Source of the DNA: Piper betle
Taxonomy: Eukaryota; Streptophyta; Magnoliopsida; Piperales; Piperaceae
Length of the DNA: 64,000 bases
NCBI GenBank assembly: GCA_033002965.1
Contig: JAURVB010012621.1
Span: 62,001 to 126,000, forward strand
Direction: 5' to 3'
Shown here: positions 35,196 through 46,284 of the stretch, piece by piece
How positions within the stretch are numbered: the first letter of the stretch is position 1
How the letters are laid out: every line of letters starts with the position of its first letter
Translations under genes and position numbers: made by a program
The notes under the pieces: model-generated
Told to the model about the DNA's origin: nothing
The model's input: the letters and a program-made list of their open reading frames with translations, nothing else
Databases searched by the model: none

Positions 35196-37113
35196 TCAAC
35201 CTCCAACTACTTCTGTCTCTTCCATTGCCACATCTTCTGCATCTTCAGTGTAGTCACCATGCACCTTCAGCAGAAATACAAAAACAAATAGACAAGAAAT
35301 TAATATAACTGCATCAACTCCGATCATAGTTGACTAACTGTACAGCATATTACTTCCATGAGCTTTCCAATATCAAACTTTGGAGCCTTCAAGATCTTAA
35401 CTTTGCGGATGAACACATTTTGAAGTGGATAGATGCTTGTAGTTGCTTTCTCAATTTCCTTGCCAATAACCTCAGGAATAAATTTATTCACCAGCTCCTT
35501 AAGGTCACAGGAAGTTGCTTGATTGATCATGATCTCCCTCATCTTACTGCAGATCTAAGAATAACATATCGCTTGTTATTTGCAATTGTTTTGCTATATA
35601 TGTAATGGCACACAAAGGAGCTAGAAACAATATGAAAGAAAAATATGCACCTGTCCTAATCTGACTGGTCTGAGCATAGCAAGTGAGTTTAACCTGGTTA
35701 GGACGTCTCCTGGTGAAACCAATGCAAAACATCCGAAGAGTGTAACTATCAGTGGTCTTCAAATTGGCATGGGCCTCAATCAAGGTTTGCCATTTGCGAA
35801 CCAAGGATCTGAGTTTGTCAGTGGTGAAGTTCATGCCCTAGAGGGCCAAAAAGAGGTCAGCCCACAAGCAAATATAAAACACAATAAATTCAAAGAAAAT
35901 GATTTTTTTATTTTTTATTAAAAAAACTCTCACCCAAAAGTTGGTCAGCACATTTTTCCAGTAGGCTTGATCCTCATCATTTTGAAGATCAGCCAAGGAT
36001 ATCTCAAAGAACGGTGTTTGAGACCCTCAGAGGCAATCTGACAGATTTACAAAACAGAATACTACAGATATCATAAACACAAACAATAAAAAAATGCATA
36101 TAATGGTGCAAATAATCTCACTCCAGAACGTAGTAACATTGTAATACAAAGACTAGACATAAAAAAAACTAATTAAATTCTAAACGATATGAAGCAAGAA
36201 TACAGCAAGAATATACTTGCCCTGCATTGGCGTGCATAGAGAATTGTTACAATAAAAACTGAATATACGGTGAGATCAACACGGTTAGCAAGCCTCCAAA
36301 CCATAATTACAAAATAAGTTTAAATTTTCGTAGGGCTGAATGGTCCTTTTCTTTTCTTCTCCTTCAACCTAATCGTGGGCTGGGTTGAGGGCGTAGATGT
36401 GGAACTGCAGATCATGTTGGAATGATGGAATGGATTGATGTCTCTTGTTTAAAATAAATTCTTCATGTTAGTCCGATGGACACCAGAAATCCCCAATCCC
36501 CACAATTAAACCTGATTCTTTTGTCAAATTCTTAGAAGCTAAGAATATAAATCTACATCTACATATATACCATTATAAGCACACTAACATCACATCCGCC
36601 CAAACAGTCAATCAACACCGCATAACAAAAACACTATCCACACACTCCACTGCCACATACAATAAAAAAAACAATAATTTGCTCCATTAACCAGCAAGCC
36701 CATCACCCGTCCTCGAACTGCCCCACAAATAATACATCATAAAAAACCTCCAAACGCAAGTACCTTAGTACCGAGTCCTGGAAACAAGCGTCTTCCCGAC
36801 GGTTCGGACGCTGAACATGGACGGAGCCTTGATATCATACCAAACCTTCTCAGCAAAACGGATCCGTTCTGCCCCCATCGCACACAACAAATCAGATAAC
36901 CACATCCAAATCAACTAATAGCAATCCAAACAACAAACAAGCTACAATCCAACACACAAGGGGAAAAAATTCTCCCGCGTTTTTCTTCCCGCCCTTCTTC
37001 CCCTTGGAAATCCGCTTGTTCTTCCTGCAAAAAATCACAAAAAGATCACATCTTTGATAACTCTACAAAACCAGAAGAGGGAGGTGGTGGAGGAAGGCGC
37101 ACCCCACAGCCAT
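35196..37113 (-). pseudogene. Ribosomal protein eS1 (RPS3A) pseudogene with retained introns
   Basis: eS1 is a 40S subunit protein of about 260 residues. Exons read downward: 37113-37103 (MAVG), 37024 to about 36982 (KNKRISKGKKGGKK), 36868-36764, 36037-35934, 35837-35651, 35554-35354 and 35264-35196. Recognisable blocks include [108 protein letters not shown] and [14 protein letters not shown]. Lesions: exon 2 has no GT donor; exon 3 runs into TAC TAA after SRT because two bases are missing; one base is missing after LKHR; about 12 residues between QAY and NVLTNFW are deleted; the exon 5 end has an extra base; the C-terminal segment is shortened. Conserved introns show a decayed gene duplicate, not a retrocopy. 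Confidence 0.88.
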
Positions 37114-37300
37114 GGCTGCCGGAGTTGGAGGGGAGTTGGGCCGAGGCGGAGACAAAGGTGACGGGGAGGCGACGGGCGACGGGCGACGGGCGAGGGTTTT
37201 GGAGGAGCAGTTAAATCGGGCATTATGAGAAGAAACACTCATTGCTTGGATTAACGGGTCTGGGTAAAAAAACTAAAAACAAAAAGAAAGCACCCCTCTT
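37114..37300 (-). promoter_or_regulatory. Relic leader/promoter of the eS1 pseudogene
   Basis: Just upstream (on the minus strand) of the MAVG start there is a GC-rich leader with GACGGGCGACGGGCGACGGG-type short repeats (+ strand 37170-37190). No core promoter is assigned. Confidence 0.35.
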
Positions 37301-37620
37301 TAATCAAAAATAATATTTATTTATTATTATAAATATATTTTGTGTAAAAAATTAATATTATATATATTATTATATTATAGTAAGAAATTAAAATTATATA
37401 TATTATTATATTATATTATTTAATCAAGTTTGAATTATAATTAAGTCAAATTCGAATAATAATTCAGCCGAGTCGAAGTCAAATACTATTTTATTCAAAT
37501 TCAACCTAAAAAATTTGATATTCAAATTTAAATTTTTAAATGTAAAATTTCGAATCGAATTAAATTGAGTCAAACGTCAAATACTAACGAGCTATAATTC
37601 GCTCAATTAACAGCCCCAAA
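37300..37620. repeat. AT-rich dispersed repeat, copy upstream of the eS1 pseudogene
   Basis: A/T-rich sequence with TTTGAATTATAATTAAGTC, AATTCAGCCGAGTCGAAGTC and AACGAGCTATAATTCGC ends at GCTCAATTAACAGCCCC (37601-37617). It shares its end with the copy at 34665-34945. Confidence 0.55.
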
Positions 37621-38188
37621 TTAATATAACTCTAGCTCAGGTAACAGCCCCCGGAGCGAGAGAGAGGTAAAGGTAGCAACCAAGCGCTGTATTTAGGGGT
37701 CAATTTTATTTTGTTTGGTTGAACTTTTAAAAGCATTTATTCATGGCCCAGCAGCCGTTCAACATCAAAACTATCGAAATGGTGTTCACGTAAATATAAG
37801 GATTGGTTTCGAATATTTGTCTGTTAGATATCGGGACGCGCAACTCGTGAATCTCTTCTTCGAGTCAGCACACCAAGAAGGAAAAAGTTTTTCGGCACAT
37901 CAAATGATACCTTTGCCATGGAGAATTCCTGGCTATAACCAGGAATTCGTGCATGTTTATGATATAAAATACAAATAACATGGTGTGGGAGGCAGGCTTA
38001 ATCATTCATCTATTCTGACTTAAGTAATGCCATACTATAATACTTAATCAAATTATCATCAATCTACCAAAAAAACATCTAAAATTAACCAAAGCCATCA
38101 TCTTTTTCTTCCACCCAAAATAAAACCAAAAAAAAAACCTTCCACTAAGTTAATCAAACTCATTAACTAACGGTAAATGCATCTCTAA
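37620..38188. other. Intergenic, no recognised gene
   Basis: An 87-codon open frame (37715-37978) has balanced composition but no recognisable family. It contains a perfect palindrome, GAATTCCTGG and its complement around CTATAA (37923-37948). I do not call it a gene. Confidence 0.4.
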
Positions 38189-39437
38189 TCAAACAACCTG
38201 AAAATTTGGACAAAAGCTGATAACATAATCTGTGCCGGCACAAGTGCAAGTACTACTGGCGTCGTCGTAGGCGTAGCTATACGCCGTCGGGCACGCCGTC
38301 TTGAACAGCTCCGAGTAGCTCGTCGGCGAGCATGTCGCCGGCGTCGAGTACTCGCCGGTGCAACAATACTCTGGCGTGTTAAATGCGGCGCATGCGCTCT
38401 TGCACGCCACAACCTCCCCGGCCGGCCCCACCACCCGCAGTTCCGGCGGGCACATGCTGTTCAAATCTTGGTGGCAGCCGGCGAACTGGCAGGCCCCGAT
38501 TCCGTCGGCCGCTGGCCGCACTCCGATGCCGATGTTGTAGCCATCTACCAGGCTGACGTCATAAAAGTCCTTCCCGCCGGCACCGTCGAGGGTGAACTCG
38601 GCGAGGCTGACCGGCGGGGTGCCTCCGGCGACGCATCTGAGAGCGCTACCGCAGTCGCCGGTGGTGCAATGGCCGGCGCCGGAGGGATCGAAGGTGCAAT
38701 TTGTGCGGGGCCAGAAGCGGCCGGACCAGCCATCCGGAGCGGGGAGGGTGGCCGAGGCGCCGGGTTCGAGGAGGAAGCCGCCTTGGCCAAGGGGGTGCCG
38801 CCGGCACCGGTGATGGTCCCCGGCCAGACGGGGTAGCTGCACTGGTTGATAAGGGTGAACGATCTACCATTAACGATGTTTGCATATCCTGCATATGTAT
38901 GCATGCATGAGAAATGATTAATTTTTAATTAGTAAGTAATGGAGGCATTAATCTCAAATAAGATTCATCCGTACGGTAATATTTTAATAACTACAGTCGA
39001 ATGCGTCTCTTCTCTTGACACGAAGAGTCGTTCTACTTGGAACCAGAGACAAATGCAGCTAATATTTTTTTTATGAAATTTGATTAATTTGTTAATAAGT
39101 AATGAAGGGTTACGACTCTCAACAATTAGGGTGAAGACATGCGTTGTCGAATATTTAATTATGAAGGTACAAAAAAATATTTTTACAGTCGACAACGTAA
39201 TTTCCTGACACAAACCATTAAAAATTTTAAAAAAATTTACTGCAGAAGTTTCAAACAAGAATATGTAATAGTGCTATTGCTCAGGTTGAAGAACAGAAAT
39301 ACCGGTAAATACGAGGAAGAGAGTAAGAAAACCCGAACTAAATAGGCAACACTTCATAACATTAAGTGTTTGCTTAGTAGCTTACCCAGAAGGGAGAACA
39401 GGCATGTGGAGACGAGAATAAGAGGGCAGGACTCCAT
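38189..39437 (-). CDS. Thaumatin-like protein (PR-5 family), two exons, one frameshift
   Basis: Exon 1 (39437-39386) encodes a signal peptide beginning MESCPLILVSTC and ends at a GTAAGC donor. Exon 2 (38888-38189) starts after GCAG and continues YANIVNGRSFTLINQCSYPV, then WPGTITGAGGTPLAK. The frame is lost near 38784-38787, where one G appears to be missing, and resumes as GGFLLEPGASATLPAPDGWS. With that base the product is about 250 residues, normal for the family. Later blocks are WSGRFWPRTNCTFD, TGDCGSALRC, LAEFTLDG, FYDVSLVDGYNIGI, CKSACAAFNTPEYCC and YSYAYDDASSTCTC, ending FCPNFQVV. Thaumatin-like proteins are secreted, disulphide-rich defence or stress proteins. An extra Cys occurs in STCTC where STFTC is usual. 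Either a recent pseudogene or a sequence error. Confidence 0.9.
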
Positions 39438-40994
39438 GAATATAAGCAGAGAGCTTTGGCCTCTGGATGCAGGTTCTTGGCTGGTTGAGGAGAAAGGAGG
39501 AGGGAGACGGTTTTTGCAAGCCTTGTTTTAATTTTTGTCTAAGCGAGATTAGTTTTAAATCATGTTGATTAAATTCAACACGTACGAGGAGACAATTTAT
39601 GGGAGGCAAAACATGTATAACAAGGAAACCGAATTTGGGGAGAGTGGGCTTGGTTGAGGGGGAAGTGGAAAGCCCACGTAGTAAGATCGTTAGGCTTCGT
39701 ATTAAGTTATGGGCCCTAATTTCTTGGGACATGGAAGCGTGTGCTCACTTCTAAATTCTCCGCGTTTGTCTAAACTCTAGCTTAGATCCTCGAAAAAAAA
39801 AGAGAGAAGAAAAAGAAAGAAAAGAAAAGGAGAGGGAGAAGGGAGGGATTTGATGTAGTAAATGATATATCAAATTCATTGTAGTACTTAATATGATTAT
39901 TTTAATTTTTTTAATTAAAAGAGATTAATTTAATTACTATAATTAAAATTTTAATCTCTAAATTAAAAAAATTTAAACCAATTAAATAAGTGATAATGTG
40001 GGTTAAATATAATTTAATGGGCTAATTATTTGGCTTAAATCATTTATTCAAAAATAATTAAATAAATTAAAATTTTATACTCCTCATTAATAAGTAGGAT
40101 CTTCGATCTTACTCCAATAAATATTGAATGTGAAAATGTATTAAGGGATTTCACAACCCACTAATTTTAAAAAATTATATTAAAAAATTTTAAAATCCAT
40201 CCATTTAAAAAAAATTATCTCTTAAATTTTTACACTTAATCTCACTTAACTCATTATTAGACCAACCTACGACCTTCTTTGAACCTACCTGAATTAGTTA
40301 TCAACCTAATTAATATCCATAGTCGTACCTATTATTTAAGGTCTATCCTACGTCCCTAGTTTAATACAAAACTGACCTAACTTTAATATCACCTGTAACA
40401 ACCCGAACTCAAACTGCAAACCAATGGGTTATATTATCTTTTCAAACGTCGTTAACTGATATTGAAAATCTTAAATATGATCTTACTCCACTATGCATTA
40501 CATGTTAGATTAAATTGAAGGATCTCCTATCAAAATATTATAATAATTTCAAAAATCAATAGATTATATATAAGTTCGGGTTTCTCCCTGTAAAAAATCC
40601 ACTGACATTTCAAGGTGAAATAGATTTCATAGGCAACGTTTATAACTTCATATAAAGCAAAACGAGACGACCCGAAACACTCTAAATCTTAAAACTTAAT
40701 TTCATCATAAACTGTATTATAGGCCAGCTTTCAATAAAATATGAAAGAAAAAACTATTTAAATCCTCAAGCCAATAGGTTGATATATTTCACAAGCGTAT
40801 TACAATACAAATTCTAGTTATCATTCCACAAGTCTCGTAAGTTATCATTCCACAAGTCTCGTATGAAATGCAAACTTGAACTTCAAACCGGTTGCAACCA
40901 AGAAAGAGGATTTCAAATCCCCGGAGCTTACATTCAGTTACCGTAGAAGAAACTTACCACCATGGTTAGCGGATACAAACGAGAGAGAGGTACA
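39438..40994. other. Intergenic, no recognised gene
   Basis: A purine-rich run lies near 39795-39850. The rest is AT-rich. TGTAACAACCCGAACTC at 40394 resembles an LTR start, but no matching end was found. Confidence 0.45.
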
Positions 40995-43643
40995 TCATGA
41001 GTTTACGGCAATGTCATGAGTTTTGCCACTTAAAGCAGCGTCCCTTTTAATTACTCCAATAGGCGGCTTAGCAAGAAGCTTTTTGGGCAGCTTGTCCAAA
41101 GGAGTAGTCTTCAAGAGGAAAAGCCTTGCAGCGCGCTCCTGTAGTGTGCCCCCACACTTTAAGCCTCGAGCCTGCAGCTCCACCTTTAACCTTTCCGCAC
41201 CAAGAACCTGCAAATTGCCAAATTGTCCATAAATATACTTCCATTAAGATTTAAAAAACATAGTTCACAGAGGAATACATGATGAAAAAAATCTGTCAAA
41301 ACTGATGGACATAATAAAAACCAAATCAGAAGCCCACACACAAATTTGTGGATCCTTCATTACAATCAATGCTCATTCTAACAAGTTAGTTCATTACTTT
41401 CTAAAGCCGAAAAGGAAAATGATGCCCAAAGAGAAAAACTGAAAGAGTATTGATAAAACGAAGAGGCCAGAGTGAAAAATCCAGAATGGTGAAAATGAGA
41501 ACAAACAAATGCACATGTCAGCGAACTCTAAATGTGCCAGAAGATAATACAACTACAGATTTCCAACCTTGAAATAGTGAACTCATGTTTACATGTGTGC
41601 ATCACCGACAAAGTATATAAAAGATTTGTTTGGAGTACTTCTGTGGTGTTTAACGAAAAAATAAATTGTAGCAATGCAGTTCAGAACTTTCACTTACAAT
41701 ACTCCTAACCAAACGGTCATGACTACCATAATAACCCCAAACATGGGCAAATTCTTTAAAACAAGACAATACTTTAAAATAGGCAATATTTATGATAAAC
41801 AGCTAAAACTTAATCGCACAAACTAAAAGAAATGGAATAAAGGTGTTGTCGACTTGTAGTAACAAAATCAGTACTAAAAATATAAAGGGAAGGGAGGAAA
41901 CTTAAAATGGAAGGAAAGCATACCTCCATATCTGCTGCAGTGCTATAATGATTAAAATCTAAAGGAATGTTTACATCTGAGACCTTTGTTTCTGGATGGG
42001 TAGAGTGAACTCGACTATCCAACAAAATTTCAGCATCCTTCTCATCTGCCAAAGATTCATTACCCACTAACGATTGAGAACTTTGTTCAGGAAAATTCAC
42101 TTCGGGGGATTGATCAATCTTGCCATTAAATGTTTCGGCTAAATTATCATTAGACTTATCTTTTACGTCAGGACATTGATCCATATCATTATTGGCCACC
42201 TTACTGCTGAAATTCTCGAGCTTGGATTCGGTCAAGGTGGCTACATCAATATCATGGGCAATATTGTCACACTCTCCTGAAGAATGAAGGCCCCCTTGTT
42301 CACTATTTCCAGTTACTTCCTCCAAGCCATTCTGAATGCTTCCACCTAAAGATTCTCCATTCAAAAGACTAATAGGAACAGAGGCCGAACACCCCTCGTC
42401 CTTCTTCAGTGATGAAGGCTCACTTTTCTGAAGAGCCACAGAATTCTCATCATCAGCCTCTTCATCGTCGCTGTCACTGTCAACTTCCTTTCCTTTTCCC
42501 ATCCTATGAACAATGAATATGACAGATGCATCAAACAAAACCAATCAGGAAAAATGAATTATAATGGCAGAAAAACATAGAAGTCACTCTAAAGCATTAC
42601 CAATGGACAAACACAAAATCTCCAAAAGAAAAAAAGGGAATGACAAATGACAAACATTTCCTTTGGCATATAGTTCGCAACTCCGAAGTCATCACAATAG
42701 GCAGCTAAAGAGTACAGGTAATGCAATCCAGAAAATAAAGTAAAATTAAAGGTAACTTATAAATATCTACCAGGGTCTGCAAGCTTTCTTACTAATCTGA
42801 TTAAAAACATATATAATAACAGCAATAATTTGCAAAACAAATTCCAAACATTAGTCAATTTGAACGAAGTAACCATTTCATATAGAACATGTACTACTGA
42901 TTCATTCAGTCAAACAACACAAATGCTGGTGCATCCTCTAATATAATGGCATGTGGCAATTTGGACAAAAAACACTGATAGACTGGGAACTCAAGAATGG
43001 AATGCAAAAATGCTAAACAATCACCAAATCTTCAGCCGCTTTGAGGCAGGCCCAGAGGCAGGAAGAACCTTGCGCTTCGAGTTTTCATACAACTTGAATG
43101 CATCTTTGACAGAAGCCTCCACGTCTTCCACACACCTTGCAGAATCTTCCTTGTACTTCTCAATATACTTGTCTGTGTCAACGGACTTGGCATTCCTGAT
43201 TTCTTTGGATTTCTTTTTAAGGAAATTTTCAGCAAGTTTCTCCAACTTCCTCTCTTCAGCCCCTGCCATCCACTCCTCTAATTTCTTTTCAGCATTGACA
43301 TGGCGGAGGCGCCTTCCGCTCATATCTCGGCAAGCATCAAAATTGTTCGTCTTCTTCTGCCCAGCCTTCGTTGCTGCTCCTCTGAGGAGGGACCCAAATC
43401 CTCCTTTGCCACCACAGAGGCGCGATGTCAAACAAACGGGACGGAAGAGAAAATCTTCCGCGTATAGCTCCGTATCGTCATAAATGTCATACGTCCCAGT
43501 AGCTAAGCGGATACATTCGGCACGAATTCCAGTCAACCCGCACACTTTCTGTTTAAGGTCTAAGCCACATATGGCTGGAGAGAGAACCGAATGCACCGAG
43601 TACGACCATCAAGATTCCTAACCAGGACTTGGTAAATCTCCAT
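40995..43643 (-). CDS. SDE2: SDE2 (UBL- and SAP-domain splicing/replication-stress factor), three exons, one frameshift
   Basis: Exons: 43643-43025, 42503-41924 and 41207-40995, 1412 nt. One more base gives about 470 residues. Exon 1 encodes a ubiquitin-like fold starting [13 protein letters not shown], the processing site [13 protein letters not shown] (Gly79/Lys80), and the conserved block [20 protein letters not shown] followed by [14 protein letters not shown], ending KRLKIW. Exon 2 is an acidic, Ser-rich disordered linker ([14 protein letters not shown]). Exon 3 carries the SAP domain, [20 protein letters not shown] then [10 protein letters not shown]. In yeast and humans the ubiquitin-like part is cut after GG, and the released KGG-starting protein acts in splicing or replication-stress control. 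The frame breaks after LQPYVA (43560-43565), where GCTTAGACC would read Ala-Leu-Asp with one more T; as given, a TAG follows. Confidence 0.92.
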
Positions 43644-44240
43644 CTCTACAATACAGCACTGTAATCCTGCACATGAATAATATAATGACCTACAAGCTAC
43701 ATCCAATCTAACTGCAGAAATCTAAAAACAATCAAGAGGACCGAATGAACAAATCTACAAACAAACGATATTGCCCCTTTTATCTTTTTTTCTTTTAGGC
43801 ATCCACTAAGACAAATGAAACTGCAAACTCCTACAAAAATCGGCCGATTGAATGAATCGAATGAACTGAGCTCATGAACAACGTACAATATCTATATAAA
43901 AAAACAATCAATTACGCGCAACAATCAAGACTTGCAATGTCGAGATAAGTAGGCATAAGATTATCGCCGACTTCTCGGCGTCGGCGGATGGGTAGGCGAA
44001 ACCAAGCCCACCCGCAAGCGATACGATACCGGCGGCGATATGTCACCGATAAGTAGGCGACGATTTACCACCGCCGCCGCCGTTACAGGAAACGGAGGAA
44101 GGGAGAGGGGTAATAAAGCTTGCCTGCGCGCGAAAGCAACCTCGCCGGCGGGGAAAGATCTCGCCGGAGAATTCGGTGGTGGATGGAAGGGCAGCGCCTT
44201 CTTCGATCGTCGTCGATGGGGAAGATTTGGGTGAGAGGGG
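43644..44240 (-). promoter_or_regulatory. Leader and promoter side of SDE2
   Basis: On the minus strand the start codon follows TTGTAGAG, a possible acceptor of a leader intron. The upstream GC-rich stretch near 44100-44200 could contain a non-coding first exon. This is inference from composition and splice-like words only. Confidence 0.35.
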
Positions 44241-46284
44241 GCAGAAAATAGGGTTTTCTTATTTTTATTTTATTTATTTATGTTTGATTTTAATTTCCGC
44301 TTTTTACCAAAAAAAAAAAAAACACGCATGCACGTACACTAATTAATAATGTACATTAAGACTATATAAAATTAATTTTAAAATTATTATGGCATTATTT
44401 TTAAGTATAATTAATAAATATTTATTTATGATTAACAAAAAAAATATAGATATATACAAACATAAAAATAACAATTTCAGTAAGGAAAAAAATTGTAAAA
44501 ACTAAATAGAATTTATTTTTTAAAACTTTTAATTTCATTGCAATTATAATATTTTCATAATTCTTAATTTAATTAAATTTATAGTCCAATATTTTTCTAC
44601 TAGTAAATAATAATTATTATAATTTAAAATTAAGTAAGTATTAACGAACTTGTAAAATTATTGTGGGCTTAAACCAATTACAAAGTTATTGTGGCCAGAA
44701 GAAATCACAATAAAAGAAAATGTTGAAATGCAATGAGAATGAAAAAAACCTTCTTCTTTGTGATAAATATATCTATTTTACAAGTTTATTATTACAAGTA
44801 ATTCTTACAAAGGATTGGGCTAATAACTATATAATATTTGAATATTTGATACAGAGGCTATAGCTTGGTACTCTGTGATCACCCTAAGGTGATTATCTCA
44901 TCAATATTTAGAATAAATCAAAACAAATATTTTAATATAAAGGGATTGATCACCAGATAGTGCGAGAATTAAAACAAACTAGTTATGAATCCTTGACAAT
45001 GCATAGGTTTTGTCTTTACAAATAAATTAGTATTGTAAATATTAAATATATAAATAGTCAAGTTAATAATTTTTAATACACACTTATTATTTTAAGCTAA
45101 TTGCACTATAAATCTAAAATATTATGAAAGTGCTTAAACTATAAAAATTAATAAATATAAATCAATTAAAACTTGAAGGTAAAAATAAATTAAAAAATAT
45201 CAAAATATAGAATTAATTCATGTAAAAACACACACAGGAAATCATTAAACAAAAAGCTTCAATTACAAAAAAATAAATAAATACCATACTTGTTACACTT
45301 ATACCAAGAAATAGTGCAATAATCTTTAGAAAAGGTGTATAAAAAATAAAATTTGAATAAACACAAAAAATATATAAAATAAATTTAATATGATAATAAA
45401 ATTACCTCATAGTTATTTATGTTTTTTAAGATGATAATTTTTTGAAAAAACACTTTTATTGATAAAAAAAGAAACATTTTAAAAGATACACTTGATGAGA
45501 TACACCCTTTGTAAAAAATGAAAATAAAATTTCGAACATAAAATGTTAAAAATGGGAAAATCTTAAAAAATGAGGTATAAAAAATACAAGATAAAACAAT
45601 GATAAAGAAAAATAAAATATTTAATAAAAACTTCCAAAAAAAACATAGAAGATCAATGATATAAAGATAAAGAGGTGAATTATATAATACAAAGACAAAT
45701 ATTTTGGAGGAAAAATGAATAGTAAACTATAATAAAATATTAAAATAATAATAATATAATTACCTCATAATTATTTATGCCTTTTAAAAATAATATTTTT
45801 AAAATATATATATTTTATTTATTAAAATAAAAAATATTTTAGAAAATATTATTAACGTATTTATACAGATAAAATAAGATACAACTAATAGATTGTTGGC
45901 ATATTTTACCTAGTATTTTATAATTGTTTATTTTAGTTTGGGATCTAAGGGTTGAGATTTAGGTTTAATTCTTCTATAAATGAAAATCTTCAATATTTAA
46001 TATAGTTTTAATGTATAATTTCCTTCCAAGTTGTTTCCTTCAAGTTGTTTATAATTTATATTGAAACTTTTTTATTTAGTTTACGGTAGGACAATTAATT
46101 CCTTTTTAAGTAGGCTACTAACTTTAACAAGTCGTCCTGTTCAGTTATATTTAGGAGGTAAAAATTAATATTTTAGCTATATTATTAAGTTGTTGCTTTA
46201 ACCTTTCACTACCTTTTTTTTATAACAGCTGAAAAACCAAATAAGTGGCACAAATACTACTTGGGCTCATCGTATGGTTGGTTT
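44240..46284. other. Very AT-rich intergenic DNA
   Basis: Long A/T-rich sequence with poly-A and poly-T runs and no credible open frame. I see no recognisable gene or repeat until the LTR at 46285. Confidence 0.55.

Noticed and set aside
37715..37978. 87-codon open frame with ordinary composition
   Set aside because: No recognisable domain, promoter or neighbouring exon.
40394..40410. Possible LTR start TGTAACAACCCGAAC
   Set aside because: No matching end or flanking duplication was found.
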